Source of the DNA: Pseudomonas sp. PDM14
GTDB lineage: Bacteria > Pseudomonadota > Gammaproteobacteria > Pseudomonadales > Pseudomonadaceae
Assembly (NCBI RefSeq): GCF_014851905.1
Contig: NZ_JACVAQ010000001.1
Coordinates: forward strand, 2,232,001-2,296,000
Length of the DNA stretch: 64,000 nt
Direction of reading: 5' to 3'
Positions 9,830 to 19,841 of this stretch are shown here, one piece after another. The notes below the pieces were generated by a model that had not been told where the DNA came from, did no database searches, and worked only from the letters and a program-made list of their open reading frames with translations. The stretch's first letter is position 1; the number at the start of each line of letters is the position of its first letter. The position numbers and the translations under genes were made by a program.

Positions 9830-11151
9830 ATGGAGCGACCGTGCCATGTTGGATCCGAAACGCGCAAACAGCTGCAGCATTGCCAGGATGAGCTGGCGTC
9901 CAGCCAGCAGACCCTGGCGGCGATCAGGCAGACCATGGCCCTGATCGAATTCAGCCCGGATGGCGAGATTCTCGACGCCAACCAGGCGTTCCTGAACACC
10001 ATGGGCTATCGCCTGGAAGAGTTGCGCGGCCAGCACCACCGGTTGTTCATGCCGGCGCAGCAGGTGTCTTCGCCAGCCTACGCACAGTTCTGGCAGCGCC
10101 TGCGCAGTGGCGAGAGCTTCAGCGACCGCTTCATGCGCCTGGCCAAGGGTGGCCGGGAGATCTGGCTGGAAGCCAGCTACATGCCGGTGCGCGACAGCCA
10201 CGGGCAGGTCACCCGGGTGATCAAGGTGGCCACCGACATCACTGCCCAGGTCGCCGCCGAGCACAAGCACCAGAGCCTGCTCAACGCGCTGAACCGCTCC
10301 ATGGCGGTGATCGAGTTCGACCGCGAAGGGCGGGTGGTCGATGCCAATGAAAATTTTCTGCAGACCATGAGCTGCCGTCTGGAGGAAATCCGCGGACGGC
10401 ACCACAGCCAGTTCTGCGAGCCGGAAGAGGTCGCCAGCGAGGGTTACCGCCGGTTCTGGCAGCGCTTGAACCAGGGCGAGTTCATCTCCGACCGTTTCAA
10501 GCGCATCGCCAAGTCCGGCCAGGTGGTGTGGCTGCGCGCCACCTACAACCCGCTGTACGACGCCACCGGCACGCTGTACGGCGTGGTCAAGATCGCCAGC
10601 GACATAACCCACCAGGTGCAGCACCGCGAGGCCGAGGCCGCAGCGGCGCAGGTGGCCTTCGCCAGTGCCCGCGAGACCGACGCCCGCGCGGTGAGCGGGG
10701 CGAACACGGTGGAGGAGACCGTGCAGGTGGTGCGTGGCATCTCCGACGAACTGGCCAGTGTGGCCACCCAGGTCGGCGCCCTGAGTGATCAGTCCGAGCG
10801 CATCAGCAGCATCGTCCAGGCATTGCCGAGCAGACCAACCTGCTGGCCCTCAATGCGGCCATCGAGGCGGCGCGGGCGGGCGAGCAGGGGCGTGGCTTTG
10901 CGGTGGTCGCCGACGAGGTGCGCAACCTTGCCGCCCGCACCAGTCAGGCGACGATCGAGATCAACGACGTGGTGCGCCTCAACCATGATCTCGCGCAGCA
11001 GGCGGTCAGCGGCATGGACGGCAGCAAGAGTAAGGCCGAACAGGGGGTCCAGCTGGCCAACCGGGCCGGCACGGTGATGCTGGAGATCCGCGACGAGGCG
11101 CAACGCGTGGTCGATGCCATCGGCCAGTTCACCGAGGCCATGCAGGACTGA
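9830..11151 (+). pseudogene. BdlA-like soluble PAS-PAS chemoreceptor, frameshifted in the signalling domain
   Basis: The reading frame from 9830 encodes two PAS domains (about residues 30-145 and 150-265) and the start of a methyl-accepting signalling domain. It is lost near 10820, after the residues SIVQA. The tail continues in another frame from about 10825 to 11151, starting [15 protein letters not shown]. Aligned with the intact paralogue at 12355-13674, the DNA between the shared GTC and GCC GAG codons is 10 bases shorter here, which explains the shift. Intact, it would have about 440 residues and no membrane segment, like the biofilm-dispersion receptor BdlA. The truncated product lacks the hairpin tip that contacts CheA/CheW, so signalling should be lost. 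Assembly error is possible. Confidence 0.75.
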
Positions 11152-11170
11152 CCGCTGCCGCATCTCCCAG

Positions 11171-11189
11171 GCCCGCCGCCCCGGCGGGC
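11171..11189 (+). terminator. Weak terminator-like hairpin
   Basis: GCCCGCC and GGCGGGC form a perfect 7-bp stem just after the broken chemoreceptor gene, followed by only a short T-rich stretch (TATTTG). Confidence 0.45.
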
Positions 11190-11224
11190 TATTTGTATCC
11201 GCAGGTATCTGCCGTTGGTCGCTG

Positions 11225-11238
11225 TTGACCTGGATCAA
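11225..11238. promoter_or_regulatory. Anr/Dnr (FNR-type) box upstream of cytochrome c peroxidase
   Basis: TTGACCTGGATCAA differs from the consensus TTGAT-N4-ATCAA at one position. Its centre is about 72 bases before the start codon, allowing a start site 41.5 bases downstream and a 30-base leader. Anr control of this gene is established in P. aeruginosa, so low-oxygen induction is likely. Confidence 0.75.
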
Positions 11239-11303
11239 GTCGCCCGATGAAACCGGCGCGCATGGTCGAGAAAAAACAAGCCGACCCAATGAGGAGATAA
11301 ACC

Positions 11304-12296
11304 ATGCACATCACCAACGTGCTGGTCGCCGGGCTATGCCTGAGCGCCAGTGCCTGGGCCGTATCCGCGGCCGAGGAACCCATCCAGCCCATCGCGGCGG
11401 CGACCATTACCGAGCCGGCCAAGGTCGAACTTGGCAAGCAGCTGTTCTTCGACCCGCGCCTGTCGCGTTCGGGGTTCATTTCCTGCAACTCGTGCCACAA
11501 CCTGAGCATGGGCGGCAGCGACAACCTGCCGACCTCCATCGGCCACAACTGGCAGCAGGGGCCGATCAACTCGCCGACGGTGCTCAACTCCAGCCTCAAC
11601 CTCGCGCAGTTCTGGGACGGCCGCGCCGCCGACCTCAAGGCGCAGGCTGGCGGGCCGATCGCCAACCCGAAAGAAATGGCCTTCACCCACATCCTCGCCC
11701 TCGACGTGCTGCGTTCGATCCCGCAGTACCGCAAGGCATTCGCCGACGTGTACAAGAGTGACGAGATCACCCTGGATGCGGTGACCGATGCCATCGCCGA
11801 ATTCGAGAAGACCCTGGTCACGCCCAACTCGCGTTTCGATCTGTGGCTCAAGGGCGACAAGAAGGCCATCAGCCAGGTCGAGCTGGAGGGCTATCAGCTG
11901 TTCAAGTCGATCGGCTGCGTGGCCTGCCACAACGGCCCGGCCGTGGGCGGCAACTCGTTCCAGAAAATGGGTTTGGTGGCGCCCTACCAGACCAGCAACC
12001 CGGCCGAAGGGGTGGCGGGCCTGACCGGCAAGGACGTCGACCGCTTCACCTTCAAGGTGCCGACCCTGCGTAACGTCGAGCTGACCTACCCCTACTTCCA
12101 TGATGGCGCTTACTGGGAGCTGGAGAAGACCGTCGACGTGATGGCGCGGCTGCAGCTCGGGCGCACGCTGCAGGCCGAGGAAGTGGACAAGATCACCGCC
12201 TTCCTCAAGACCCTCACCGGTGAGCAGCCGAACTTCGCCGTACCGCAGCTGCCGCCGTCGACCAATCAGACGCCGCGCCCGCATCCGTTCGAGTGA
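11304..12296 (+). CDS. ccpR: Periplasmic di-heme cytochrome c peroxidase
   Basis: It reduces hydrogen peroxide to water with electrons from periplasmic cytochrome c or azurin. A signal peptide (about residues 1-23) is followed by two c-type heme sites: CNSCH (Cys61, Cys64, His65) and CVACH (Cys205, Cys208, His209), the usual spacing for the low- and high-potential hemes. The total of 330 residues is close to the family norm. ATG 11304 follows GAGGAG. An Anr-type box lies upstream and a bidirectional terminator downstream. Two BdlA-like chemoreceptor genes flank it, one on each side. CcpA is a synonym. Confidence 0.94.
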   Translation: MHITNVLVAGLCLSASAWAVSAAEEPIQPIAAATITEPAKVELGKQLFFDPRLSRSGFISCNSCHNLSMGGSDNLPTSIGHNWQQGPINSPTVLNSSLNLAQFWDGRAADLKAQAGGPIANPKEMAFTHILALDVLRSIPQYRKAFADVYKSDEITLDAVTDAIAEFEKTLVTPNSRFDLWLKGDKKAISQVELEGYQLFKSIGCVACHNGPAVGGNSFQKMGLVAPYQTSNPAEGVAGLTGKDVDRFTFKVPTLRNVELTYPYFHDGAYWELEKTVDVMARLQLGRTLQAEEVDKITAFLKTLTGEQPNFAVPQLPPSTNQTPRPHPFE

Positions 12297-12311
12297 TACG
12301 AGCCGACGATG

Positions 12312-12340
12312 AAAAAAGCCCGCGATTCGGCGGGCTTTTT
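12312..12340. terminator. Bidirectional terminator between ccpR and the BdlA-like gene
   Basis: AAAAAAGCCCGC and GCGGGCTTTTT pair around ATTCG, giving A- and T-runs on both sides. It can end both convergent genes. Confidence 0.85.
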
Positions 12341-12354
12341 CGTTGTCGGCTGGC

Positions 12355-13674
12355 TCAGACCTGTTCCAGGCGCGAGGCGAACTGGCCGATGGCGCTGACC
12401 ACCTGCTGCGCGCCGTCCTGAATCTCCAGGATTACTGCGCCGGCCTGGTTGGCCAGGCTCACGCCCTGGGCGGTTTCCGCGCTGCTGGAGGCCATCTGCA
12501 TCACGGCCGCCTGGGCCAGCTCATGGTTACGGCGCACCACGTCGACGATTTCCACGGTCGCCTGGCTGGTGCGGGCGGCGAGGTTGCGCACCTCGTCGGC
12601 GACCACCGCGAAGCCACGGCCCTGTTCGCCCGCGCGCGCCGCTTCGATGGCGGCGTTGAGGGCCAGCAGGTTGGTCTGCTCGGCGATGCCGCTGATGGTG
12701 TTGACGATGTTGCTGATGCTCTGCGACTGCTGGCTCAGCGCCTCGATACTGGCCACCGCGGTGCTCACTTCGCTGGCCACCTTGCCCATCACCGCGGCCG
12801 CTTCCTGAACCACGCTGGCGCCGCGCTGGGCGATGGCGTCGGTCTGCCGGGAAATGTCGTAGGCCATCTTCGCCGCGCGCGATTCGGCTTCCTGGCGCAG
12901 CACCTGCTCGGTGATGTCGTTGGCGAACTTGATCACCTTGCACAGGCGCTGGTCGTGGTCGAACACCGGGTTGTAGGTGGCGCTGAGCCAGATGGTCTGG
13001 CCGTTGCGGCCGACGCGCTTGAACTGGTCGGCGATGAACTCGCCGCGGTTCAGGCGCTGCCAGAAGGCCTGGTACGCCGCCGACTGGCTTTCCTCGCGGG
13101 TGCAGAAGATCCGGTGGTGCTTGCCCTTGATCTCCGCCAGCGAGTAGCCCATCACCGCGCTGAAGTTCTGGTTGGCGGTGAGGATCTCGCCCGCCAGGTT
13201 GAATTCGATGATCGCCATGGAGCGCTGCAGGGCGTTGATGATGCTGCCGCGCTCGTGGTCCTGCTCCACCGCCTGGGTGATGTCGCTGGCCAGCTTGGTG
13301 ACCTTGGTCACCCGCCCGCTGGCGTCGAGCACCGGGTTGTAGCTGGCTTCCAGCCAGACGGTGCGGCCCTGCTTGTCCTGCCGGGGAAACTTGCCGGTGA
13401 TCGCCTCGCCGCGGCCCAGGCGCTGCCAGAAGGTCTGGTACTCGGCGCTCTTGGCGTATTCGCTGGAGCAGAGCTGGCGGTGCGACTGGCCGCGGATTTC
13501 CTCCAGGCTGTAACCCAGCACGTCGAGGAAGTTGCGGTTGGCGGTGAGCACGCGGCCCTGTGGATCGAACTCGATGATCGCCAGCGACTGGTCGATGGCG
13601 TTCTGTTCGGCACGGATTGAACTGAGGGTTTCCTGGCTGGTGGCCAGTTCTTGCTTCAGGCGGGAGCGGAACAT
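12355..13674 (-). CDS. BdlA-like soluble PAS-PAS methyl-accepting chemoreceptor
   Basis: A cytoplasmic chemoreceptor-type protein of 439 residues with no membrane helix. Two PAS domains (about 15-130 and 135-255) precede the signalling domain (about 270-439), whose tip [20 protein letters not shown] is intact. Each PAS domain contains a histidine-rich HHR or SHR segment as in BdlA, the P. aeruginosa dispersion regulator that links heme/redox or c-di-GMP signals to biofilm exit. I favour ATG 13674 because GAGG lies five bases upstream; ATG 13692 would add six residues but lacks a ribosome-binding site. It is the intact paralogue of the broken gene at 9830-11151. BdlA-like is inference from architecture. 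Confidence 0.85.
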   Translation of the reverse strand: MFRSRLKQELATSQETLSSIRAEQNAIDQSLAIIEFDPQGRVLTANRNFLDVLGYSLEEIRGQSHRQLCSSEYAKSAEYQTFWQRLGRGEAITGKFPRQDKQGRTVWLEASYNPVLDASGRVTKVTKLASDITQAVEQDHERGSIINALQRSMAIIEFNLAGEILTANQNFSAVMGYSLAEIKGKHHRIFCTREESQSAAYQAFWQRLNRGEFIADQFKRVGRNGQTIWLSATYNPVFDHDQRLCKVIKFANDITEQVLRQEAESRAAKMAYDISRQTDAIAQRGASVVQEAAAVMGKVASEVSTAVASIEALSQQSQSISNIVNTISGIAEQTNLLALNAAIEAARAGEQGRGFAVVADEVRNLAARTSQATVEIVDVVRRNHELAQAAVMQMASSSAETAQGVSLANQAGAVILEIQDGAQQVVSAIGQFASRLEQV

Positions 13675-13695
13675 CTCGACCTCGGACAGCATGGT

Positions 13696-13793
13696 TGATC
13701 GGGCGATCACACAACTCAGGTGATCGGCATGCCATGGCTACCGGGAGCGGAGGGCACGCGCGCGCTTTCCTGTACGACGCTTGTACAGGAAAG
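13696..13793. promoter_or_regulatory. Cluster of inverted repeats upstream of the BdlA-like gene
   Basis: Three perfect inverted repeats lie in the 260-base gap before aguA: TGATCG-GG-CGATCA (13696-13709), CGATCAC and GTGATCG with a 9-base spacer (13704-13726), and 11-bp arms CTTTCCTGTAC (13765-13775) and GTACAGGAAAG (13783-13793). The last is strong enough to be an operator or a stable RNA hairpin, but has no T-run. No binding protein is recognised. Confidence 0.4.
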
Positions 13794-13934
13794 ACGTGAA
13801 ACATCCATGCTTGCGCCCGACGGTATGAGATAAGCCGGGAGCGTACAACTCGGGTAGAGGAATTTCCGACGAGATGTCATTGCGCCATCATTGGCGGCAG
13901 GTGGCCCGCACCAGGCGATGCGGGCCCCTACGGC

Positions 13935-15041
13935 TCAGCGCTGTTGCGGCGCCGGTTGCTGCTGGGTGATGCAGTGGATGTTGCCGCCGCCGAGGAGGAT
14001 TTCGCGGCCCGGTACCAGCACTACTTCGTGCTCGGGGAACACGCGGGCGAGGATGGCGCGGGCCTCCTCGTCCTTGGCGTCGTCGAAGCTCGGCGCAATG
14101 ATGCCGCCGTTGACGATCAGGAAGTTGACGTAGGAGCCGGCCAGGCGCACCTCGGGGCTGCGCTCCTGGCTGCCGGCGACCAGGTCGACGTCGGCGCACT
14201 CGGCGGCGGTGGCGTAGAGCGGGCCGGGGATCGGCATCTTGTGCACGACGAGCTGACGGCCCTTGGCATCGCGGACGCTTTCCAGCACGCGCATGGCGGC
14301 CTGGCAGCGCGGGTAGTTGGGGTCGTTCTGGTCGTCGGTCCAGGCCAGCAGCACTTCGCCGGGGCGCACGTAGCAGCAGAAGTTGTCGACGTGGCCATCG
14401 GTCTCGTCGTTGAACAGGCCGTCTGGCAGCCAGATCACCGTGTCGATGGCCAGGTGCTCGCGCAGCACCTCCTCGATCTCTTCGCGGGACAGGTGCGGGT
14501 TGCGGTTGCGGTTGAGCAGGCATTCCTCGGTGGTGATCAGCGTGCCTTCGCCGTCGACGTGGATCGAGCCGCCTTCCAGCACGAAGCCTGCGGTGTGGTA
14601 GCGCGGGCTGCGTTCGATTTCGAGGATCTTGCTGGCCACCTGCTCGTCGCGGTTCCACGGCGCGTAGAGGCCGCCGTCGAAGCCGCCCCAGGCGTTGAAG
14701 GCCCAGTCCACGCCGCGCACTTCGCCGCTGGCGTTGGTGACGAAGGTCGGCCCGGTGTCGCGTACCCAGGCGTCGTCGGTGCTGATTTCCACCAGGCGGA
14801 TGTTGGCCTGGTCTAGGCGCGCGCGGGCGTTTTCATACTGCCCGGCGGAGACGCACACGGTCACCGGCTCGAAGCGCGCGATGGCCCTGGCCACGGCGCT
14901 GAAAGCGGCCTGCGCCGGTTTGCCGCCAAGGCGCCAGTTGTCCGGGCGCTCGGGCCAGACCATCCAGGTCTGGCTGTGGGATTCCCATTCGGCCGGCATG
15001 CGGAAGCCGTCGGCGCGCGGGGTGGTGGTCAGAGTGGTCAT
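13935..15041 (-). CDS. aguA: Agmatine deiminase
   Basis: It hydrolyses agmatine to N-carbamoylputrescine and ammonia in the cytosol. The 368-residue length and sequence are typical of bacterial AguA, a guanidine-modifying (PPAD-type) enzyme. The catalytic cysteine is Cys357 in [11 protein letters not shown], and the active-site stretches [14 protein letters not shown] and DGHVDNF are present. It lies downstream of aguB on the same strand with a 129-base gap, so the two steps from agmatine to putrescine are probably cotranscribed. aguR further upstream is the expected repressor, relieved by agmatine or N-carbamoylputrescine in P. aeruginosa. Confidence 0.96.
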   Translation of the reverse strand: MTTLTTTPRADGFRMPAEWESHSQTWMVWPERPDNWRLGGKPAQAAFSAVARAIARFEPVTVCVSAGQYENARARLDQANIRLVEISTDDAWVRDTGPTFVTNASGEVRGVDWAFNAWGGFDGGLYAPWNRDEQVASKILEIERSPRYHTAGFVLEGGSIHVDGEGTLITTEECLLNRNRNPHLSREEIEEVLREHLAIDTVIWLPDGLFNDETDGHVDNFCCYVRPGEVLLAWTDDQNDPNYPRCQAAMRVLESVRDAKGRQLVVHKMPIPGPLYATAAECADVDLVAGSQERSPEVRLAGSYVNFLIVNGGIIAPSFDDAKDEEARAILARVFPEHEVVLVPGREILLGGGNIHCITQQQPAPQQR

Positions 15042-15170
15042 CGGCTTTACCTATGCGGTGAACGGTTTCGTGGACGCCTGTGTAGTTACGATCACGGGTT
15101 TCCAGCAACGTGCGAGGGGGGAAGTTTGGCACGATCGCCAGCCAGCTGGCTCCTGTCGCGACAGTGCGGA

Positions 15171-16049
<879 letters not shown>

Positions 16050-16142
16050 GGAACACCTCACAGGGAGCAGGTAGGCGGTCGTCTGTGCAGTGCAGAGACC
16101 GACGATTGAGCCGTGACGCGTCACTCGACCATCAGGGCGGAT

Positions 16143-16233
16143 GGCAGATTTATATCCGATAAAAATCGGCTTTAAAAGTGAATTTAAGATTTATCAGAGG
16201 AAATTAACCCGTTCAGGCAAATAAAAATCTGCC
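16143..16233. promoter_or_regulatory. aguBA promoter region with candidate AguR operators
   Basis: The aguB-aguR gap drops sharply in GC content. GGCAGATTT (16143-16151) and its exact reverse complement AAATCTGCC (16225-16233) flank the region. A compact palindrome, CCGAT-AAAA-ATCGG, lies at 16156-16169. Paired sites would suit a dimeric TetR-family repressor. Assignment to AguR is inference from position. Confidence 0.4.
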
Positions 16234-16253
16234 TTCAGGGTGTACTAATTGAC

Positions 16254-16895
16254 TTAGGCGAGGGCGGTCGAGCGTTTGGGTAGGGCGAGGGGCAGGTACA
16301 GGCCGAGGTAGGCGTCGAACACGCGCATGCCTTCTTCGGCCAGGCGTGGCGTGATGCAGCCGTGCAGTTGCACGGAACGGGCGTAGACGCGGTCGCCAAG
16401 CTCCATGGCCAGGGCGAACACGTCGATGTCGTCCGGCAGGTTCGGCAGGGGGAAATGCCGGTTGAACAGCGCCTGCATCAGGCGCCCGAGTTCGAGGTCG
16501 TGCTGGCGGTCGGCCTGGATCACTTCGCTGAGGCCATGCTGGGCGAGGATCAGCTGGCTGGCGGCGTGGTCGTCGGCGTAGATGGCCAGCATGCGCTGCT
16601 CGACGATACGCGAAAGGTCGCGCCAGTCGCGCAGCTCGTCATGCGCCACCGGCGCCTGCAGGCAGGCGCGGAAGGTGGCGTGGATGTCGGCGGTGAGCGC
16701 CTCGAGCAGCGCCGGTACGCTGGCGAAGAAGTGGTAGACAGACGACGGTGGAATTTCCGCGCGCTCGGCGACGCTGTAGATCGACAGCCCGGCGAAACCC
16801 TGTTCGCTGAGCAGCGCGCGCGCCGCGGCTAGGATCACGGCGATGCGTGCCTGGCTGCTGGCGCGGGGCTTGCGGGGTGTCGCGGGGCGGGTCAT
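16254..16895 (-). CDS. aguR: TetR-family regulator of agmatine catabolism
   Basis: A 213-residue TetR-type repressor. After a basic start (residues 1-15), the helix-turn-helix lies at about 20-65 with LSIYSVAERAEIPPSSVYHF, and the rest is the helical ligand-binding and dimerisation domain. Position directly before aguBA on the same strand matches P. aeruginosa aguR, which represses aguBA until agmatine or N-carbamoylputrescine is present. The 204-base AT-rich gap between it and aguB holds candidate operators. The gene symbol rests on TetR features plus synteny. Confidence 0.87.
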   Translation of the reverse strand: MTRPATPRKPRASSQARIAVILAAARALLSEQGFAGLSIYSVAERAEIPPSSVYHFFASVPALLEALTADIHATFRACLQAPVAHDELRDWRDLSRIVEQRMLAIYADDHAASQLILAQHGLSEVIQADRQHDLELGRLMQALFNRHFPLPNLPDDIDVFALAMELGDRVYARSVQLHGCITPRLAEEGMRVFDAYLGLYLPLALPKRSTALA

Positions 16896-16957
16896 GCCGG
16901 TCTCCTGTCCGTGGCTGGCGCTATTGGACGCCAGACCGGCAGGGGAGGCAAGTCGCC

Positions 16958-18046
16958 TTACGGCGTGCTTTCGACCAGTTGTGCCGGCGCCGCCTTGCCG
17001 GCGCGGAAATGGTCCCAGACCTCGGTGCGGGTGCTGATCAGTTTTTCCGGCAGCGCATCGAGGGCGAACAGGCGGCGCTTGGTGTCGCGATCCGGGTACA
17101 GGCCGGGTTGCTCGCGCAGTTCGGCGGCCAGGTACTGCTTGGCGTCGGCGTTACCGTTGGGGTAGAGGGTTTCCGTGGTGATCTGCGCGGCGACCTGCGG
17201 GCGCATGATGAAGTCGATGAACGTGTGCGCGAGGTCGGCGCGGCGGGCGCTGCTGGGGATCACCAGGTTGTCGATGAACAGCACCGAGCCTTCCTGCGGT
17301 ACCACGAAGCGCACCGGCTGGCCGGCCTGTGCGGCGGCCAGGGCGTCACCGACCCAGGCCACGGCCAGGCACAGGTGGCCGTTGTTGAGGTCGTCGATGT
17401 AGCGCTCGCTGTCGACGTAGCGCAGGTTCGGCTGCAGGCCCTGCAGCACCTCGCCGGCACGGCGCATGCGCCCGGCCGAGCTGCGCGAGAAGCTGTTGCC
17501 TTGGTAGTTCATCAGCGCCGAGAGCACTTCGTCCGGGGCGTCCAGCACGCTGATCCCGCAGCTCGCCAGCTTGCCGCTCTGTGCCGGGTCGAACAGCAGG
17601 CTCCAGCTTTCCGGCAGCGGCCCGCCATAGGCGGCTTCGGCCTGCGGCGTGTTGATCGCCAGGCCGACCGCACCCCACAGGTAAGGCACGGCGTAACGGT
17701 TGCTCGGGTCGACGGCGGCCAGCTTGCTCAGCAGCTGCTTGTCCAGGTGGCTGCGATTGGGCAGCCGGGAGAGGTCCAGCGGTTGCAGGCGGCCGTCCTT
17801 GATCAGGCGCGGCAGGTCGTTGTGCGAGGGTACGGCGATGTCGATGTTCTCGCCGCTGGCCAGTGCCGCGTCGAGCTCCTCGGCCGAGCTATAGGTGCGG
17901 TACTCGACATCGATGCCGGTGGCCTTGGTGAAATCGGCCAGGGTCTGTTGGGCGATGTAGTCGTTCCAGTTGTAGACCCGGATCGACTCGGCCATCGACA
18001 GGCCCGGAAAAACTGCCAGCAGCAACGGAGCAAGAACGCGAAACAT
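16958..18046 (-). CDS. Periplasmic polyamine-binding protein (PA0295-like)
   Basis: A PotD/PotF-family solute-binding protein of 362 residues. It has a signal peptide (about residues 1-19) and the family start RVYNWNDYIAQQTL. I chose ATG 18046 because a strong AAGGAGG precedes it. It is clearly related to SpuD and SpuE encoded nearby but more diverged. Where SpuD has the discriminating Phe and SpuE a Trp, it reads VLFIDNL, so it keeps Phe and replaces the next aromatic with Ile. It has no permease of its own and could supply SpuFGH or act as a sensor. It sits between aguR and spuI, as PA0295 does in P. aeruginosa. Ligand unknown. Confidence 0.85.
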   Translation of the reverse strand: MFRVLAPLLLAVFPGLSMAESIRVYNWNDYIAQQTLADFTKATGIDVEYRTYSSAEELDAALASGENIDIAVPSHNDLPRLIKDGRLQPLDLSRLPNRSHLDKQLLSKLAAVDPSNRYAVPYLWGAVGLAINTPQAEAAYGGPLPESWSLLFDPAQSGKLASCGISVLDAPDEVLSALMNYQGNSFSRSSAGRMRRAGEVLQGLQPNLRYVDSERYIDDLNNGHLCLAVAWVGDALAAAQAGQPVRFVVPQEGSVLFIDNLVIPSSARRADLAHTFIDFIMRPQVAAQITTETLYPNGNADAKQYLAAELREQPGLYPDRDTKRRLFALDALPEKLISTRTEVWDHFRAGKAAPAQLVESTP

Positions 18047-18142
18047 GACGACCTCCTTGGTGTGGTGGCGATGCAAGCCATGCAAGGCAAAGCTTCGCCC
18101 TTCCGCACACGGGATGTGGCGGAACGCGCAACGCTGGCAGGG

Positions 18143-18175
18143 AAAAAAGCGACGCCGGCTCAGAGGCCGGCGTCG
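18143..18175 (-). terminator. Terminator of spuI
   Basis: CGACGCCGGC and GCCGGCGTCG form a perfect 10-bp stem. On the minus strand it is followed by TTTTTT, just past the spuI stop codon. Confidence 0.85.
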
Positions 18176-18184
18176 AGGTGGTGC

Positions 18185-19564
18185 TTATACGGTATGCAGA
18201 TACCAGTTGTATTCGAGGTCGGAGATCGTGGTCTCGAACTCTTCGAGCTCGGCTTCCTTACAGGCGACGAAGATGTCGATGTACTTCGGATCGATGTACT
18301 TGTTCAGCACTTCGCTGTCGTCCAGCTCGCGCAGGGCATCGCGCAGGTTGTTCGGCAGGCTCTGTTCCAGCTGCTCGTAGGAATTGCCCTCGATGGGCTC
18401 GCCCGGATCGACCTGATTGGTCAGCCCGTGGTGAATCCCGGCGAGGATCGCCGACATCATCAGATAGGGGTTGGCATCGGCACCGGCGACGCGGTGTTCG
18501 ATGCGCACGGCATCTGGGCTGCCGTTGGGCACGCGAACGGCCACGGTACGGTTGTCGACACCCCAGCTCGGCGCGTTGGGTACGTAGAACTGCGCGCCGA
18601 AGCGGCGGTACGAGTTGACGTTCGGGCAGAGGAACGCCATCGACGCAGGCATGGTCTCCAGGACACCGCCGATCGCATGACGCAGAGCGGCGTTCTCCAG
18701 GGGATCATCGGAGGTGAAGATGTTCTTGCCGGTGGTCTTGTCGAGCAGCGAGATGTGCACGTGCAGACCGTTACCTGCCTGGCCCGGGTAGGGCTTGGCC
18801 ATGAAGGTGGTGTCCATCTCATGGTCGTAGGCGATGTTCTTGACCAGACGCTTGAGCAGCAGGGCGTAGTCGCAGGCCTTCATCGCGTCTTCGACGTGGT
18901 GCAGGTTGACCTCGAACTGCGCCGGGGCGCTTTCCTTGACGATGGCGTCGGCCGGAATGCCTTGTTCCTTCGCGGCTTCGAGCATGTCCTGCAGGCAGTC
19001 GACGTATTCGTCGAGGTCATCGATCAGGTACACCTGGGTGGAGATCGGACGTTTGCCGGACAGCGGCGAGCGCGGCGGCTGCGGACGGCCGTTCACGTTC
19101 TCCTGGTCGATCAGGTAGAACTCCAGCTCGAAGGCGGCGCAGATGCGCAGGTTCATCTCGTCGAACTTGGCCACGACCTGGCGCAGCACTTCGCGCGGGT
19201 CGGCGAAGAATGGCTGGCCGTCGAGCTCATGCATGGTCATCAGCAGCTGCGCGGTGGGGCGCTTCTGCCAGGGCTCGTTGCACAGGGTGTTGGGGATGGG
19301 GAAACAGATGCGGTCCGCGTCGCCGATGTCCAGGCCCAGACCGGTGCTTTCGACGGTGGAACCATTGATGTCGAGAGCGAAGAGGGAGGCGGGCAGGTTG
19401 ATGCCCTTTTCATACACTTTATGCAGGCTGTTTCGTTCGATGCGCTTGCCGCGCACTACACCATTCATATCTGCAATTAGAAGGTCGACGAACAGGACCT
19501 CAGGATGTTCCTTAAGGAACGCGTTCGCTTCGTTAAGCTGAACGGCACGCGGGGGTACCGACAT
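18185..19564 (-). CDS. spuI: Gamma-glutamylpolyamine synthetase (PauA family)
   Basis: A glutamine-synthetase-fold ligase that joins glutamate to a polyamine amine with ATP, the entry step of gamma-glutamylation catabolism. Its 459 residues include the metal/glutamate-site stretch AAFELEFYLI, the ATP-site segment GNGLHVHISLLD, and NRTVAVRVP and EHRVAGADANPYLMM, all typical of the family. ATG 19564 is preceded by AAGGTG. It is transcribed away from spuA across a 277-base regulatory gap and ends at a strong terminator, so it is monocistronic. In P. aeruginosa this is spuI (PA0296, also pauA1). Substrate preference among polyamines cannot be read from sequence. Confidence 0.92.
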   Translation of the reverse strand: MSVPPRAVQLNEANAFLKEHPEVLFVDLLIADMNGVVRGKRIERNSLHKVYEKGINLPASLFALDINGSTVESTGLGLDIGDADRICFPIPNTLCNEPWQKRPTAQLLMTMHELDGQPFFADPREVLRQVVAKFDEMNLRICAAFELEFYLIDQENVNGRPQPPRSPLSGKRPISTQVYLIDDLDEYVDCLQDMLEAAKEQGIPADAIVKESAPAQFEVNLHHVEDAMKACDYALLLKRLVKNIAYDHEMDTTFMAKPYPGQAGNGLHVHISLLDKTTGKNIFTSDDPLENAALRHAIGGVLETMPASMAFLCPNVNSYRRFGAQFYVPNAPSWGVDNRTVAVRVPNGSPDAVRIEHRVAGADANPYLMMSAILAGIHHGLTNQVDPGEPIEGNSYEQLEQSLPNNLRDALRELDDSEVLNKYIDPKYIDIFVACKEAELEEFETTISDLEYNWYLHTV

Positions 19565-19651
19565 GATGCAACACCTTTTTTGTTAAAAATTTCAATCATG
19601 CAATCGCACAACTGTGAGTCAATCTTAAACACCTTGCGCTGTCAATAGCAG

Positions 19652-19786
19652 CCATTTTTGCCCTCAAATGGAGCGTCATGGCCGTTTTTAGGGCATTTCA
19701 GGGCATTCTCGAGCGCTTCTCGACCGCGCGCCACGCGGTGCTCAGTGGCCTGTGTTCAATTTTTTACATCCCTATTGTGTAAAAAA
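19652..19786. promoter_or_regulatory. Divergent spuI/spuA control region with inverted repeats
   Basis: An AT-rich perfect inverted repeat, TTTTTTACA (19760-19768) and TGTAAAAAA (19778-19786) with a 9-base spacer, lies about 56 bases before spuA. A second, CCATTT and AAATGG with an 8-base spacer (19652-19671), lies about 88 bases before spuI. Both are plausible operators for polyamine-responsive control. The regulator is not identified. Confidence 0.45.
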
Positions 19787-19841
19787 ATGAACAAGGCTAA
19801 TCTCGGCCTCAACCTCATAACAGCAATAAAACAGGTGTTCC

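Noticed and set aside
9846..9848. ATG at 9846 as start of the broken receptor
   Set aside because: It is out of frame with the PAS domains.
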